DNA from: Leptodontidium sp. MPI-SDFR-AT-0119 | Lineage: Eukaryota > Ascomycota > Leotiomycetes > Helotiales > Leptodontidiaceae | Assembly (NCBI GenBank): GCA_020726505.1 | Contig: JAHLEZ010000011.1 | Location: 806,001 to 870,000, forward strand | Direction: 5' to 3' | Length of the DNA: 64,000 bases | Part shown: positions 1 to 10,125 of the stretch, piece after piece | How positions within the stretch are numbered: the first letter of the stretch is position 1 | How the letters are laid out: every line of letters starts with the position of its first letter | Notes under the pieces: generated by a model | What the model was told of the DNA's origin: nothing | What the model saw: the letters and a program-made list of their open reading frames with translations, nothing else | Database searches by the model: none | Position numbers and translations under genes: made by a program

Positions 1-836
1 TTGAAGCAGGCTGTGTTTTATCCTGTTCGACGTACAACACTTGTGACGAAGGATCCAACTTCATGGTTACTGTTCTAGGACAACAATAATAATTATCAAA
101 AAAAAAATCAAGAACATGTAAGAAAGTAGTTTATACCAATCAAATGCGCAATATATTACCATTTCGAGGTCCACATACAGTATAATTGGTGGCTGAACGA
201 CACCCAACACCACACCCACAGGGGTCTTGTGTTCCGGCAAGTGTTCCGAGCTGCAGGCAATGACGCTGTTTTGCGAGGGTGGGCGTTGATTATTTCTCAC
301 GACTTCTCATCGGACCCCTCCCCCTCTTCACAACCTTCCTCATCCCATTCCCAACATTCAATCGCACCGCAGTCTTGAGGTGTTACTATCCTCACAAGCG
401 CCAGTTTCATGTAATACCGATATCGACGACATTTCATCTCCCCTGCGCCGGAAAGCTTGCGTAATTGAACCCTTATTCGTTACCTGTGTCTAGGCATCGA
501 GGTACGGCGAGGAGGCTGAGTCGCAAGACGCGACAACCTGGTTCTGTCCAGTCAGACAGTCGGACAGAGAGATAGCGAGGAAGGGAGAGAGTGAAAATCA
601 ACATCCGATACGACCGAACCGAATCGAACGCCTGTGGTGGGCTTTGGAGATATACCTACAGTACTTGCCTACCTACATACCCAGGAGCGAACTTCCCAAA
701 CCACCTCCTCATCTGCTATACTTCTCCGTGGCGCGAGAACGAAACTACACGTCGCACCCGATGACCAGTTCAACATAAATTGATTCCTTTCCTTTCCTGC
801 GACCAATTCGATCCGACTCACAGAGCGAACGGCGAG
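1..836. other. Upstream region of the arrestin gene, no gene seen
   Basis: I see no supported coding sequence here. The last 300 bases before the arrestin start are CT- and CGA-rich with short repeated motifs such as accgaaccgaatcgaacg, fitting a fungal promoter and 5' leader. The small open frames on either strand lack an ATG with coding-like composition. Confidence 0.5.
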
Positions 837-2515
837 ATGTCCGTGAGAATCGTCCTAGACGATCCGCACACCTTCTACACGAATCTCGATTTCATAAGCG
901 GGCGGATAGTACTCAATCTCAGTAACGATGAGAACATATCCGCGATTGTGGTCAAATTGGAGGGGGAGAGTAGGACTGTCCTTATGCGGCCTATGAATGT
1001 ACCGAATCCACAACTATACGCGCAGAGGCAGCGGAGGGAGGGCGTCGCAACAGAAAACCACAAAATCCTGTACAAAGTCGCCCAAGTGTTCCCCAATCAA
1101 TCGCAAGGTGTTGGTGGTATGGGTCAGGCATATACGCTGAGAGCAGGCCAGCACGAATACCCCTTCCGGATGAAGATCCCCTTCAACAATGGCTGCATGG
1201 AACCTCAAGCGCAGCAGCAGATGGGACTCGGAGGGTTCGGCCTGAGCGGACTCCAACAGATGCAATACAGACACGTCAAGAGGACGTTACCCGCCTTCTC
1301 TGACAGGTTTTCCAGGCGAGGCGGAAATCAGATATTATGTCAAAGTGACGGTCCAACGGCCGTCTATATTCAAGGAGAATAGGAGGTCGGCGATCGGATT
1401 CAGGTTTATGCCTATTGAGCCGCCGAGGCCGCCGAAGACTACGAATGAGTCGTATGCGAGACGCCCGTTTCAGTTCACGGCTGGGCTGGCGACGTATGCG
1501 AAGAAATCGTCGATGTTTAAGAAGAAGCAGACCCCGTTGTCGGATACGGCGCCACAGGGAGAGGTGGATGCTAGATTACCCAGTCCGGCTATCTTGACGT
1601 GCAATGAGCCGCTACCGTTACGACTCCTTGTGAGGAAGTTGAATGAGAGTCCAGAACAGGTGTTCTTGATGTCTTTGCAGGTACAACTTTTTGGCCAGAC
1701 GGAGGTTAGAGCGATGGATATCTCAAGGACAGAGACGAGTACGTGGGTACTTATGAGTTTAACGGGGTTGTCTTTGCCGATTGGGAGTCCGTCCGATGCG
1801 GTGAGGACGGAGAGTCTCGTCGATAGCAATTTATGGGATAGGATACCACTGCCCAATACAGTGGCTCCTTCGTTCCATACCTGTAATCTGACGAGGAGAT
1901 ATGAGCTTGAAGTGAGGGTTGGACTGGGTTATGGCGTCCCAGGAGAAATTCAGGTATGTTTTTGTTTTCATTTCGCATTTCGCTTATTTCAAACACCCAA
2001 CCCTTCCTTCATTCCAGCCTTGCAACATTAAATGTACATGTACATTTACATTTACATTTACATTCATTTCATTATTTTGTTTTTTCCAACTAACATCCCA
2101 CCAGCCTCAAACAGTCACCCTCCCCCTCCGCTTCCAAGTCGAGATCTTCTCCGGCATCCACCCCCCAGCGGCATTACTAGACGCCATAGCCAATGCGCCT
2201 ACAATCCCAACAAACGCATCCACTCCCAACCGCCCAACTACAACGCCAGTACGCCCTTCAGACCCAGCATACCCAGCGCAGCTCGGCACACCTGGCGCCC
2301 CAGCCATCGACGACGTACCGCCCAGCTACGAGGACGCTATGGCTGAAGATATGACGCCTGCGGATGGACCGAGGAGGGAGTATAGTGGTGTGACGGATGT
2401 TAATGCTCCGAATATGGATGAGAAGGTCGCGGCGCCGAAGTATAGCGCGCAGCAGGGGAGTGGAAGTGGGGGGAGTAGTGCGGGTGGTGGGGGGCCGTTT
2501 GGTGCTGTTGTATGA
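837..2515 (+). CDS. Arrestin-related trafficking adaptor (frameshifted)
   Basis: The product is an arrestin-fold adaptor of the fungal ART family, which couples plasma-membrane transporters to a Rsp5-type ubiquitin ligase for endocytosis. I start it at the ATG at 837 because the following MSVRIVLDDPHTFYTNLDF is a typical arrestin-N opening; no ATG lies further upstream in frame. The conserved block HVKRTLPPSLTGFPGE crosses into another frame: one extra C at about 1290-1292 shifts the reading frame by +1. Arrestin-C sequence follows (RPSIFKENRRS, then RYELEVRVGLGYGVPGEIQ). An intron at 1954-2104 (GT-AG, branch-like ctaac near 2089, ACATTT repeats inside) joins to PQTVTLPLRFQVEIFSG. The acidic, proline-rich tail contains VPPSYED, a PPxY motif expected to bind WW domains of the ligase. 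With the extra base removed the coding length is exactly 509 codons (508 aa). The frameshift may be a sequencing error. Confidence 0.85.
2042..2063. repeat. ACATTT microsatellite inside arrestin intron
   Basis: Three to four copies of acattt follow a palindromic gtacatgtac in the middle of the 151-bp intron. Such repeats vary in length among strains. Confidence 0.8.
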
Positions 2516-3826
2516 TTATCGGTTTGGCAAAGTATGATGGGTATGATGCGCCGGAATGTGGTGTGGGTATGGGTATGGGAGGGTAATGGGAGCGGGCTTG
2601 GGGTGGGAGTTTGGGAGGGGTATTGAAAAGAGGTTTACGATAGATGGTGTTTTTGATTGCGTGGACTTACGCTTAATGAATCAAAATTATGAAGCAATAA
2701 CCAACGCTCATTTCTGAGCGCTTTTTCACGAGGACAACCCCCCCCCGGCCCCATTTCCCCTTCGCAGGGTCAAGTCAGAAGAGTGGTACGTGGATTCCTA
2801 ATCTGGGAGTAGCCAGGAGTATGTATCTTCTGGAAAATACTAGATGGCGAATGCCTCTTCCTCATTTCGCCTAAGGTATTTCTGTCTCATTGATGATTTT
2901 GGGGAGGGGGGAATTCAGCAGTAAATAGATACCTCACTAGTGTTTGGGCGTCACAGCAAACCTCTTGTCTCGTACTAACAGACTGTCGATTTAGTAAATA
3001 AACAAGTGTAGACGCATGTGGAGTCCAGACTCTAAGCTCGGCCTAGCGCTGCTGGCCCGGCTAGCCCAGCTAGCGATGCCAGCAAAACCAGCTGTGAAGT
3101 GGGTTGGGTATGAAAAGGGGGAAGTAAACAAGAACCCACTCTCTATTGAGAATAATGAAAGAGCTTTATAATATATCTCGGCACGTCCGTTCAATTTATG
3201 GAAGGTATTTCAATGGTTCTGCTATCGGCGAGAGACTAGAATGTCTTGCCAAATTTTATCTGTGATTGCAGTGCGGCTGCCCTGGATTCTGGACGGGGAC
3301 TGGAATGGCGCGGCTTACTTTCCACGCGTTACATTCGTTGTTAGTAGTTTAAAGTCTCGCTCGTGGAAGTATGTTTTTGTGATTGTGTGGGGTGGGGCTG
3401 TGGGGGGGAGTGAAACTCCTCTTGTAATTTAGAGGGCATTCGTAACTGAAGCTCTTCCCGTAGCCAAAGCTTTCTTATAGTGATTAATTCGCAATCGAAG
3501 TTGCTTTTCGTAATTCAACTTGGGAGAATAAAGTAGGGCGTTCTGGTCTTCCACAGACGAATGTGCGACTTTCCAGTTCCTGTCAAAGCTCGGTAATGCA
3601 TTCCGCTGTCTTACTATTTCAGGTTCAATAAAAATAAAAACAGTATCTTGGGGTTTCCTCTTCTCTTTTCCCGCCCCCTTCCATATTCTATGTAAGAACC
3701 ATCTTTGAATCATAGTCTTGTGTATTTAAGCGTCCTTCTTGTCCAAATATACTTCCCTCTCAATGAAAAACCACACCAAAATCCCAACTCATCTCATCCT
3801 ATCCGTCCCCACCCGCTCCCTCAAAG
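2516..3826. other. Intergenic, no gene seen
   Basis: This is downstream DNA of the arrestin gene with G-rich and C-rich runs (for example about nine C near 2740). Short open frames on both strands show no recognisable protein and no convincing start context. Confidence 0.5.
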
Positions 3827-4246
3827 TCAAACCTCCCTCTCCTCAAAACCCTCAGGCTCACTCTCCTCCTTAACCTCCCTCATCAAAACCCTCTTCTTCC
3901 TCTGCTCCTCCTCCACCTTGCGCCTCCTCCGCTCCCCCTCCACCTTCCGCCTCCTCTCCTCCTCCGAAGCCAACCACTCCCTCTCTCTCTCCTCCTCCTC
4001 TACCCTCTGCCTCCTCTCCTCCTCCGCTATCCCGCTCACAACCCTATAGATCACCCACGGTCGCCTAATGACCCACTCCAGTACTAGCAATATTGCATAG
4101 GTAACTTTGTAGATCACGGTGTAGATCACGAGGAAGATGGTGAAGAAAAGCAGACCGACGAAGGCGAGAAATATCCCGCCTGGGATGAGCATGAGGAAGA
4201 AGAAGCATATTAAGAGGAAGCAGGTGGCGAGGAGCTTGAGGAGCAT
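3827..4246 (-). CDS. Possible small membrane protein with charged coiled-coil tail
   Basis: I do not recognise this 139-aa product. Its first about 65 residues are very hydrophobic (start MLLKLLATCFLLICFFF), enough for two membrane segments. The segment RRPWVIYRVVSG follows, and then a 60-residue tail made almost only of Glu, Arg and Lys (EEERRQRVEEEEREREW), which should form a charged helix or coiled coil on the cytosolic side. It has an ATG start and no intron is needed. The opposite strand of the tail is a CT-rich tract, so low-complexity DNA could produce the open frame by chance; the contrast between the hydrophobic head and charged tail argues that it is real. Two similar hydrophobic-head, basic-tail ORFs lie on the same strand at 8.2-9.4 kb. 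Confidence 0.45.
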   Translation of the reverse strand: MLLKLLATCFLLICFFFLMLIPGGIFLAFVGLLFFTIFLVIYTVIYKVTYAILLVLEWVIRRPWVIYRVVSGIAEEERRQRVEEEEREREWLASEEERRRKVEGERRRRKVEEEQRKKRVLMREVKEESEPEGFEEREV

Positions 4247-5417
4247 GGTTACGGTGGTTGGTTGAGTTGGATATATTTGGGGTTTGGGGATATTTAGGGT
4301 CGTGGTCGAGTTAACTTATTCCCTTGTTTCCTATATTTTCGTTGGACGTTTCTTGGTGGTTTTATAGGAGGCAAAGACTTCACAGCTGTGAGAAAACAGT
4401 AGATGGCATTTGGGGGATGCCTTTGTCAGTTTATAGCTAGGCGAGAACAAAGAAAGCGGGAACTTAAGTAAGCACATAGAAGTGTAGCTTCTTTTGTGAT
4501 GTTTGAGCTTGACCGATCCCTTTGTTCTCGGCCTTTAATTGCGGGTGAGTGCATCGAGACTAGTGTTTTATCAGGTGCAATGTCTGAACAGTGTTTGTCG
4601 CTTTCTGATTCGTGGTGTGACTGCAAGACTTGGTCGCTCTCCGGATATGGACCGGTAGTTTGTTAGTCGGTCAGTTTGGCTTCCCCTGTACTAGCCGTCG
4701 TAAATTAGTGATGGCAGTGGACTCGTGGTGATTAGACGAGCGTGTGGCCTTCGTTCTCATCTAACGAGTTGCCCACAACTCAAGTTACTGTGCAGTCAAT
4801 GCAGAATTGTGTGCCTGTCTCCGGTTTGCAAAGCTCCGCTCCCTCGCGACGTTCGCTTGCTTAGATTTGTTTAGTCCTCGCCTAATTCGCCGCTTGTTTA
4901 CATCACCACATCTTAAACTAGCTTGCAAAGATCGCTATTGCGTACTCAGGTCAGCTCCACGAAAAAGAAAGCTAAGAATCTGCATACCCCATTGAAATTT
5001 CACATTGCTTGCGATATGGAGGAGAATAATAATAGCTTTGTGTTGCAGCCTGCCATCATATTGTCTTCACGATATGATAGATATATGACTGCAGCTCCAA
5101 TTTTGAAGACTCCTCTTTAAATATACATGAAAACTTCCCCCTCGTAGTCACTTAGTCTATTTGAACAAGCATGACTACAAATCTATGAGGCTCAAAATAT
5201 AGGGCGTGTTCAATTCGCAACAAAGCTCATATGCCCGCCAAGCAAGAGGCTGAAGAGCTAGTGCTCACTGGTCACACCACACCTTGGGGGCTGAAATCCT
5301 TCCAATGCAAGCCTGCAAATCTATCGCCAAGCAACTATTAATATCCCTGCCTGCCACTTCTTTATTTCGTCGTCTCCATCCTGAAATGGCATCTAAACCT
5401 TCTATCAATCAACCACT
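4247..5417. other. Intergenic, no gene seen
   Basis: No supported gene. The sequence is moderately AT-rich with several short open frames and no coding-like composition. Its right end is the presumed promoter of the DUF3176 gene. Confidence 0.45.
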
Positions 5418-7667
5418 ATGTCTGCCGACAATTTTCGCATTCCCCGAAAAGGTGTTCCAGATTCATACATTAACGAGAGCGACCTTGGCGACAGCTTCCC
5501 ACTGCAGTAGTCTACAGAGGCCAGAAGATTAATTCCGCAGCAAGGCTGGGTCGATTTCGATGATTCAAGTTCACGATATCCGGCACCCGGGCAGCTTTCT
5601 GAGGAATATAAACCTAGAAATGATTCAACGAAGCGTTCATTAACATATCGAATTGGGCAATGGTTTTGGGACGTTGGAGGTCTTATCGCCGCCGTAGCAA
5701 TACTGATTGCCATTGCCATCATCTTACGGAATTACGATGGCCAGATCCAACCCAACTGGCGATTTAGCTTCAATTTGAACTCGTTGGTTGCGATATTGAT
5801 GACCGTCTTGCGGACTACCATGATGGAGGTTGTTTCAGACTGTGAGTGCCTTTGCTTAGAGGTGGTGCACAGCTGACAGAAATAGCAATGAGTCAACTCA
5901 AATGGAATTGATTTTCGAAACCACGAAAGCTCCGACATCTAGAGATATTCGACGAGGGAAGTCGAGGGCCATGGGGTTCCTTAAAATTATTAGCACGAAT
6001 TCAACGACCGTAATCCCGAAGATTATTCCTTTATCGCCCTATTTTTCTAATTGATGACTAGCCATCCAGTCCTGCTCGGCGCAGCAATCACAATCCTGTC
6101 CCTCGCAACTGGACTCTTCGCCCAGCAAGTAGTCATTTCAGTCCCATTCGTCATCCAAGAGACTGGTTTCGTTGGTACGCTTCCGTTTCGGCGATATGTA
6201 TCAAGCCTCGATGTCTACCGGATTGGTGCAGGCTTGTGGGTATTAGACTACAGCACAAAAGCCGCCCTGATTGACGCCATGGCGAACCCAACCGGGAACA
6301 ATTCAGCCGTGACCCCATCATGCCCCACTGGTAACTGTACTTTCGCAAGTTACGACGGAATAACGCATTCTTCTATTGGACTTTGCACGCAGTGTGCTGA
6401 CATAACATCGTCGGCGACTGAGGTAGTCCCTAAGAACACCACATACACGAACGGCGGTTTCAATTTCACTCTACCGAACGGTCTTGCTATCAGTGACACC
6501 CTTCCTGCAGGCACGGGGTATTCATACATCGATGTGAAGTGGGACACCGACCTAGATTTTGGTAGACCTAGCGCTGGGATCTCGGAAATCGGATCCATCA
6601 GTGTTTTGCAGTTCACTGCATCTGGTTGCATCACCACGGCGAATGATTCCTATTACGACAGAACCTGCCAGCCGCAGTCAAACATGCCTAATCGAACTTC
6701 GAGCATGAGTGTTCTAGGTGTCCGGTGTTCTTACCAGGCTTGTCTTAAGAACTATAATTCCCGAATTATTGCGGGCACATTGAACGACACCATCGTCTCT
6801 ACCATACCCGCTCCATCTTCAGACCCTCTCGGCGGCACGCTCACAAACGTCAATTTCACAACTGCAAAGCTTCCTTGCGTCATTAACGGAGAATCTTACA
6901 GTCTCTCGAACATCTCAACAATAGATTCTACGAATATAACTTTCGTCTTCGTGTCCGTCAATGGCCAGAACGTAAGCCTTCCGGAGCAATGCGTTTACGA
7001 AATTAGCGAAATTATTATCAAGGCGCTAAGTGACTTCATGTCGCCTGAAATGACTGGGAATGGGATTGTATCTTCTGCTGGCGGCGGCATAAACGGAATG
7101 TTGTCAAACCCAAACTTCTACTCTGGGAACTGGTGGTTAGCATCTCTCTACAACAGAGGCAATGCTACTTTCGACTCCGTCAGCGCAAATCTCGAAAACC
7201 TCGCGACGACATTCACGAACTACATGCGAGTGCCTCGCCAGAACTTTCTCGATGAGTACGCAACACCAACATTGATCGCAGCGTACGCACCTTCGACAAT
7301 CGAGGAGGGGGCGGTTGAACAGACATCGATTTGCACTCAGTTCAACTGGCCTTGGCTCATCTTTCCAGCTAGTCTCATCCTCGCGACTGCGGCTTTGCTT
7401 TGTATGACTTCGATTCTTCGTCATTACGACTCTCTCGAGTTGCCTAATTGGAAGGCTTCTTTGTTACCGCTGCTGTTTTATGGATTTGATGATGCTAGGC
7501 CAGGAATACAGGCTATTTCAGGTGTCAACAGTCAGAATAGCAGCAGCTCGGGTCACGTTTTAGATCGAAATAAGCTGGAAGCTATGGCAGATAGAACTAT
7601 TGTTCGATTCCGCCGGACTGCGAATGGAGCGGGGTTTGAGCAGACCAATTCTGGAACCATTTCCTGA
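5418..7667 (+). pseudogene. DUF3176 family membrane protein gene with premature stop
   Basis: This encodes a fungal DUF3176 protein: a short soluble N-terminus, membrane segments at the start of the domain (YRIGQWFWDVGGLIAAVAILIAI and a following pair), a long Asn- and Cys-rich extracellular region with many N-glycosylation sites, and a final membrane segment (WPWLIFPASLILATAALLC) followed by WKASLLPLLFYGFD. Exons are 5418-5841, 5886-6009 and 6062-7667; introns are 44 and 52 bp, and the second restores the reading frame into HPVLLGAAITILSLATG. The sum is exactly 718 codons. Two stops lie in frame: TAG at 5508-5510 and TGA at 5909-5911. The TAG would be removed if 5452-5517 (66 nt, in frame, weak GTGTTC donor) is an intron. 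The TGA sits where the family has Trp (LKWN then FSKPRKL) and no splice explains it. The function of the family is unknown to me. It is either a young pseudogene or has a base error at 5911. Confidence 0.75.
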
Positions 7668-8226
7668 AAGTGCCATACATAGTACTTCAAAACTAAATCT
7701 TTAGCTACTAAAATTATTGATTGAAATACCAATCTATTTACCCAATAACTCAAACGTGGACTTTGCCAGTAAAAAACCAAAAGGTCATTAACAGCAGCCT
7801 GGTTAGCCCAATCCTTTCTTGTAAGCGGCAGCAAATCTGGCAAGTAATATTGTCAGACCTTGAAATCTTTGATTCTGATGATACACTTCTCTTGATTGAT
7901 ATGCACATCCAACATGGCCAGAAACTACAACGGGACAGCATGAGTCTGGAACACTACCTAGTTAACTTTGGACAAATACTGAATCTCCCCCGTAAATTTA
8001 AATTACAAAGCATTAGCCAATTTTGACTTCTAACCGTTGTCTCATTTCAAGGCTGCATACCCGATCTTGAGTGAGCACTAGACACGGCCCTTTTGAGGGA
8101 ACAAATGTGTGCTTCAAGCTTCCTCACAAATCCATATTCAGACCATAGAACTGTCTGCGTCTCTCCCCCCACCCTCTCGATCTGCCACCGCCCAATCCCA
8201 AGATTTGATGTATCCCTATAAACCAA
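7668..8226. other. Intergenic, no gene seen
   Basis: This is the 3' flank of the DUF3176 gene; AT-rich, with no supported coding sequence. Confidence 0.4.
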
Positions 8227-8592
8227 TCATAAACGTTCCCCATTTACCCTTCCATCGGGTGCCCTATTCCTTGAGTGACGATCCTCTCTCTCGCCCTCCG
8301 TCTCGAAGTGAACCCTCCTTCTCCGTCGACCTCGTGACGTAGCAAATGAATTGCCACCATGCCTCACCTCTCCCCTATCCATGACTCCTATACTTCTGAG
8401 AGTTGGGACTGTGATTGTTATGCCGAAGAACTTGCACACACCGAGCGCGATATAGAGGAGAAGCGCAAGGTTACAGATGAAGAAGCTGAAGCTGGCAATG
8501 TAGTTTAAGATGGACCAGAGGAGCGGTAAGCTGAAGAGGAAGAATAATATTATAAGGACAAAACAAGCGTCGAGATAGTGGACGTAAACCAT
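8227..8592 (-). CDS. Possible small membrane protein with Arg-rich tail
   Basis: This is an unrecognised 121-aa product with an ATG start. Residues about 8-60 are strongly hydrophobic (ACFVLIILFFLFSLPLLW, then a second stretch ending LLLYIALGVCKFF), predicting two membrane helices. The last 50 residues are basic and polar (SRGRRRRRVHFETEGERE). The layout, hydrophobic head then charged tail, resembles the minus-strand ORF at 3827-4246. No homologue is recognised, so it could be a chance open frame. Confidence 0.35.
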   Translation of the reverse strand: MVYVHYLDACFVLIILFFLFSLPLLWSILNYIASFSFFICNLALLLYIALGVCKFFGITITVPTLRSIGVMDRGEVRHGGNSFATSRGRRRRRVHFETEGEREDRHSRNRAPDGRVNGERL

Positions 8593-10006
8593 ACTGGCGT
8601 TTTGGGTGGCGAGGGTGTGTTGGTTAATCTCTTTGGCGAAGATGAAGATGGTCCTTTTTCTTAGTAGGGGCTATGAAGAACTCGGCTGAATGCTGCGGAA
8701 ATTATAAGACAAATAATCTACCGTGAATGAGATACTTGTAAAGTTCAACATAGGATCTGGGTATTTGTACTTGTTCTGATTTTCTTAGTTGAATAGTCCG
8801 CATTCAGCTCAGACCAGTGGGGCACAAGTTCCGAATGCGGAAATTGTATCGCAACATTCCAAGCAAGCTTTCGAGACCCAACCGTATAATTATTTGTGGA
8901 CTGCTAAAGCAATTCGAACTTGAAGTAGATATTTGCATTTTTAGGTAGCTTGACATATCCAGCAGACGATGACATCTTACTGGTGACGAGAGAAATTTTC
9001 CTTCAACCTCAAGGGTTAGATGGCCTCCGTGGCTGTGACTCTTCCCTGTCACGCATATTTTCAAGCTCTTCCAACTAAGCACTCGCGGCCAAAGTAAACT
9101 CTCCAACATATAATAACAACTCCTTAGCAACTCCTGAACAGCCCAAAGGACAAATTGAAACCACCTGTAGAGAGGAAAGATGAGCGACCCGAAGACAAAA
9201 CACACCCATAGAAGTTCGGTGCTGTAGATACAGAAAATGAAGACGAGGGCTATTTAGCATTCTCAGAGCACTGCGTCTGCGGCTTCACCGGGAGTTATGA
9301 ATTATTTCTCGGCGAAACGACGAAGGCGGGCTTGAACTCGGGTATTGAGAGGATTGACGAAGATCAAAGATAGAAAGATGAGGATGAGGAAGAAGAGTAT
9401 GGCGATAGCCTCGTAAAGCATTGTAAGTTGGTATAATTTACGTCTCCGGGAACTTAAAATTCGTGTTGGTGTTAGATTGGCTTTTCAAAGACCGTTTGCG
9501 TTGACTGGAGATAGAGGATTGCGAACGGAGGACTTTTGATCTGCTAAAACCAGACAAAGAGTGTTGCCGAGGCGGAAATCGCCAGATGGGGCATGAAAGA
9601 GTTTGGTGTCTTTTTAAAGGATGGATAGCAAGGGCTGAAGATGAGGCCGCTTGCATCACAAATTCTTTCACTCTGGCGCTAGTCCTGATGCTGCTGCTCA
9701 AGAGGTCAAAACAAAGGGGGGCGAGGATGTGTAGGCTGGGACTCCTCGCTTAAGGAGAATATAAAGGAAAGCCCCGTCAAAGCTCGATCTAGAAAATGCC
9801 TGGTACTGTTCATTCCCTTAAGCTCGTGAAACTTCTGGATATGAAATAGAGGCGATGCGTAACAAAGCATGCAATGTTGACTTGACACCTCGATTCTCCT
9901 TTTCCATCTCCACGCGCCTCGCTTAATTTTGACACGAGCCAAGAGAAATTTCTGCACGTAAAGACCCACCAAAACGTGGTTTGCAAGCCAAAAAATAAAG
10001 CAAAAA
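8593..10006. other. Gene-poor stretch with fragmentary hydrophobic ORFs on the minus strand
   Basis: The minus strand is open and very hydrophobic from about 9250 down to 8804 (includes FIFCIYSTELLWVCFVFGSLIF), but this frame has no ATG and begins after a stop. It could be a second exon or a decayed gene. The short ORF at 9302-9421 is listed separately. I see no homology to known families. Confidence 0.35.
9302..9421 (-). CDS. Possible 39-aa single-pass membrane peptide
   Basis: ATG at 9421 opens a 39-codon frame, MLYEAIAILFFLILIFLSL followed by a basic end (RVQARLRRFAEK), then TAA at 9302-9304. One membrane helix with a positive cytosolic end is predicted. It is similar in style to the other small minus-strand membrane ORFs nearby. 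Short length makes chance occurrence quite possible. It could also be the first exon of the open hydrophobic frame just downstream. Confidence 0.25.
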   Translation of the reverse strand: MLYEAIAILFFLILIFLSLIFVNPLNTRVQARLRRFAEK

Positions 10007-10007
10007 A
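10002..10007 (-). terminator. RNA polymerase III T-tract terminator of 5S rRNA
   Basis: Six consecutive T on the minus strand directly follow the 3' end of the 5S gene (its last base may be counted in either). This is the standard Pol III stop signal and supports an active gene. Confidence 0.8.
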
Positions 10008-10125
10008 CATACAACAGCAGGTATTCGCTGGTGGTCACCCACCCAACTACTAATCTGCCGATCTCCTGCTTGTGTATGGCAGAGCGGACGGGATGCCCAA
10101 TTTTCAGGAGTCTATGGTCGTATGT
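10007..10125 (-). rRNA. 5S ribosomal RNA
   Basis: The minus strand from 10125 reads ACATACGACCATAGACTCC and ends GCTGTTGTATGT, forming the 5S terminal helix (ACATACGAC pairs with GTTGTATGT). Internal blocks match the fungal 5S pattern: CATCCCGTCCGCTCTGCC, AAGCAGGAGAT, TTAGTAGTTGGGTGGGTGACC and CAGCGAATACCTGC. Length is 119 nt, normal for the family. It is a lone, dispersed copy, as in filamentous ascomycetes where 5S genes are not in the rDNA unit. The open reading frame running out of its 3' end is an artefact. Confidence 0.95.

Noticed and set aside
6010..6061. Apparent frameshift in the DUF3176 gene near 6011
   Set aside because: A 52-bp GT-AG intron with a TCTAAT branch-like site restores the frame exactly into HPVLLGAAITILSLATG, so there is no frameshift here.
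9706..10038. 110-codon hydrophobic minus-strand ORF (starts MTTSEYLLLYVFCFIFW)
   Set aside because: It begins inside the 5S rRNA gene and its hydrophobic residues come from the T-rich Pol III terminator; it is not a protein gene.
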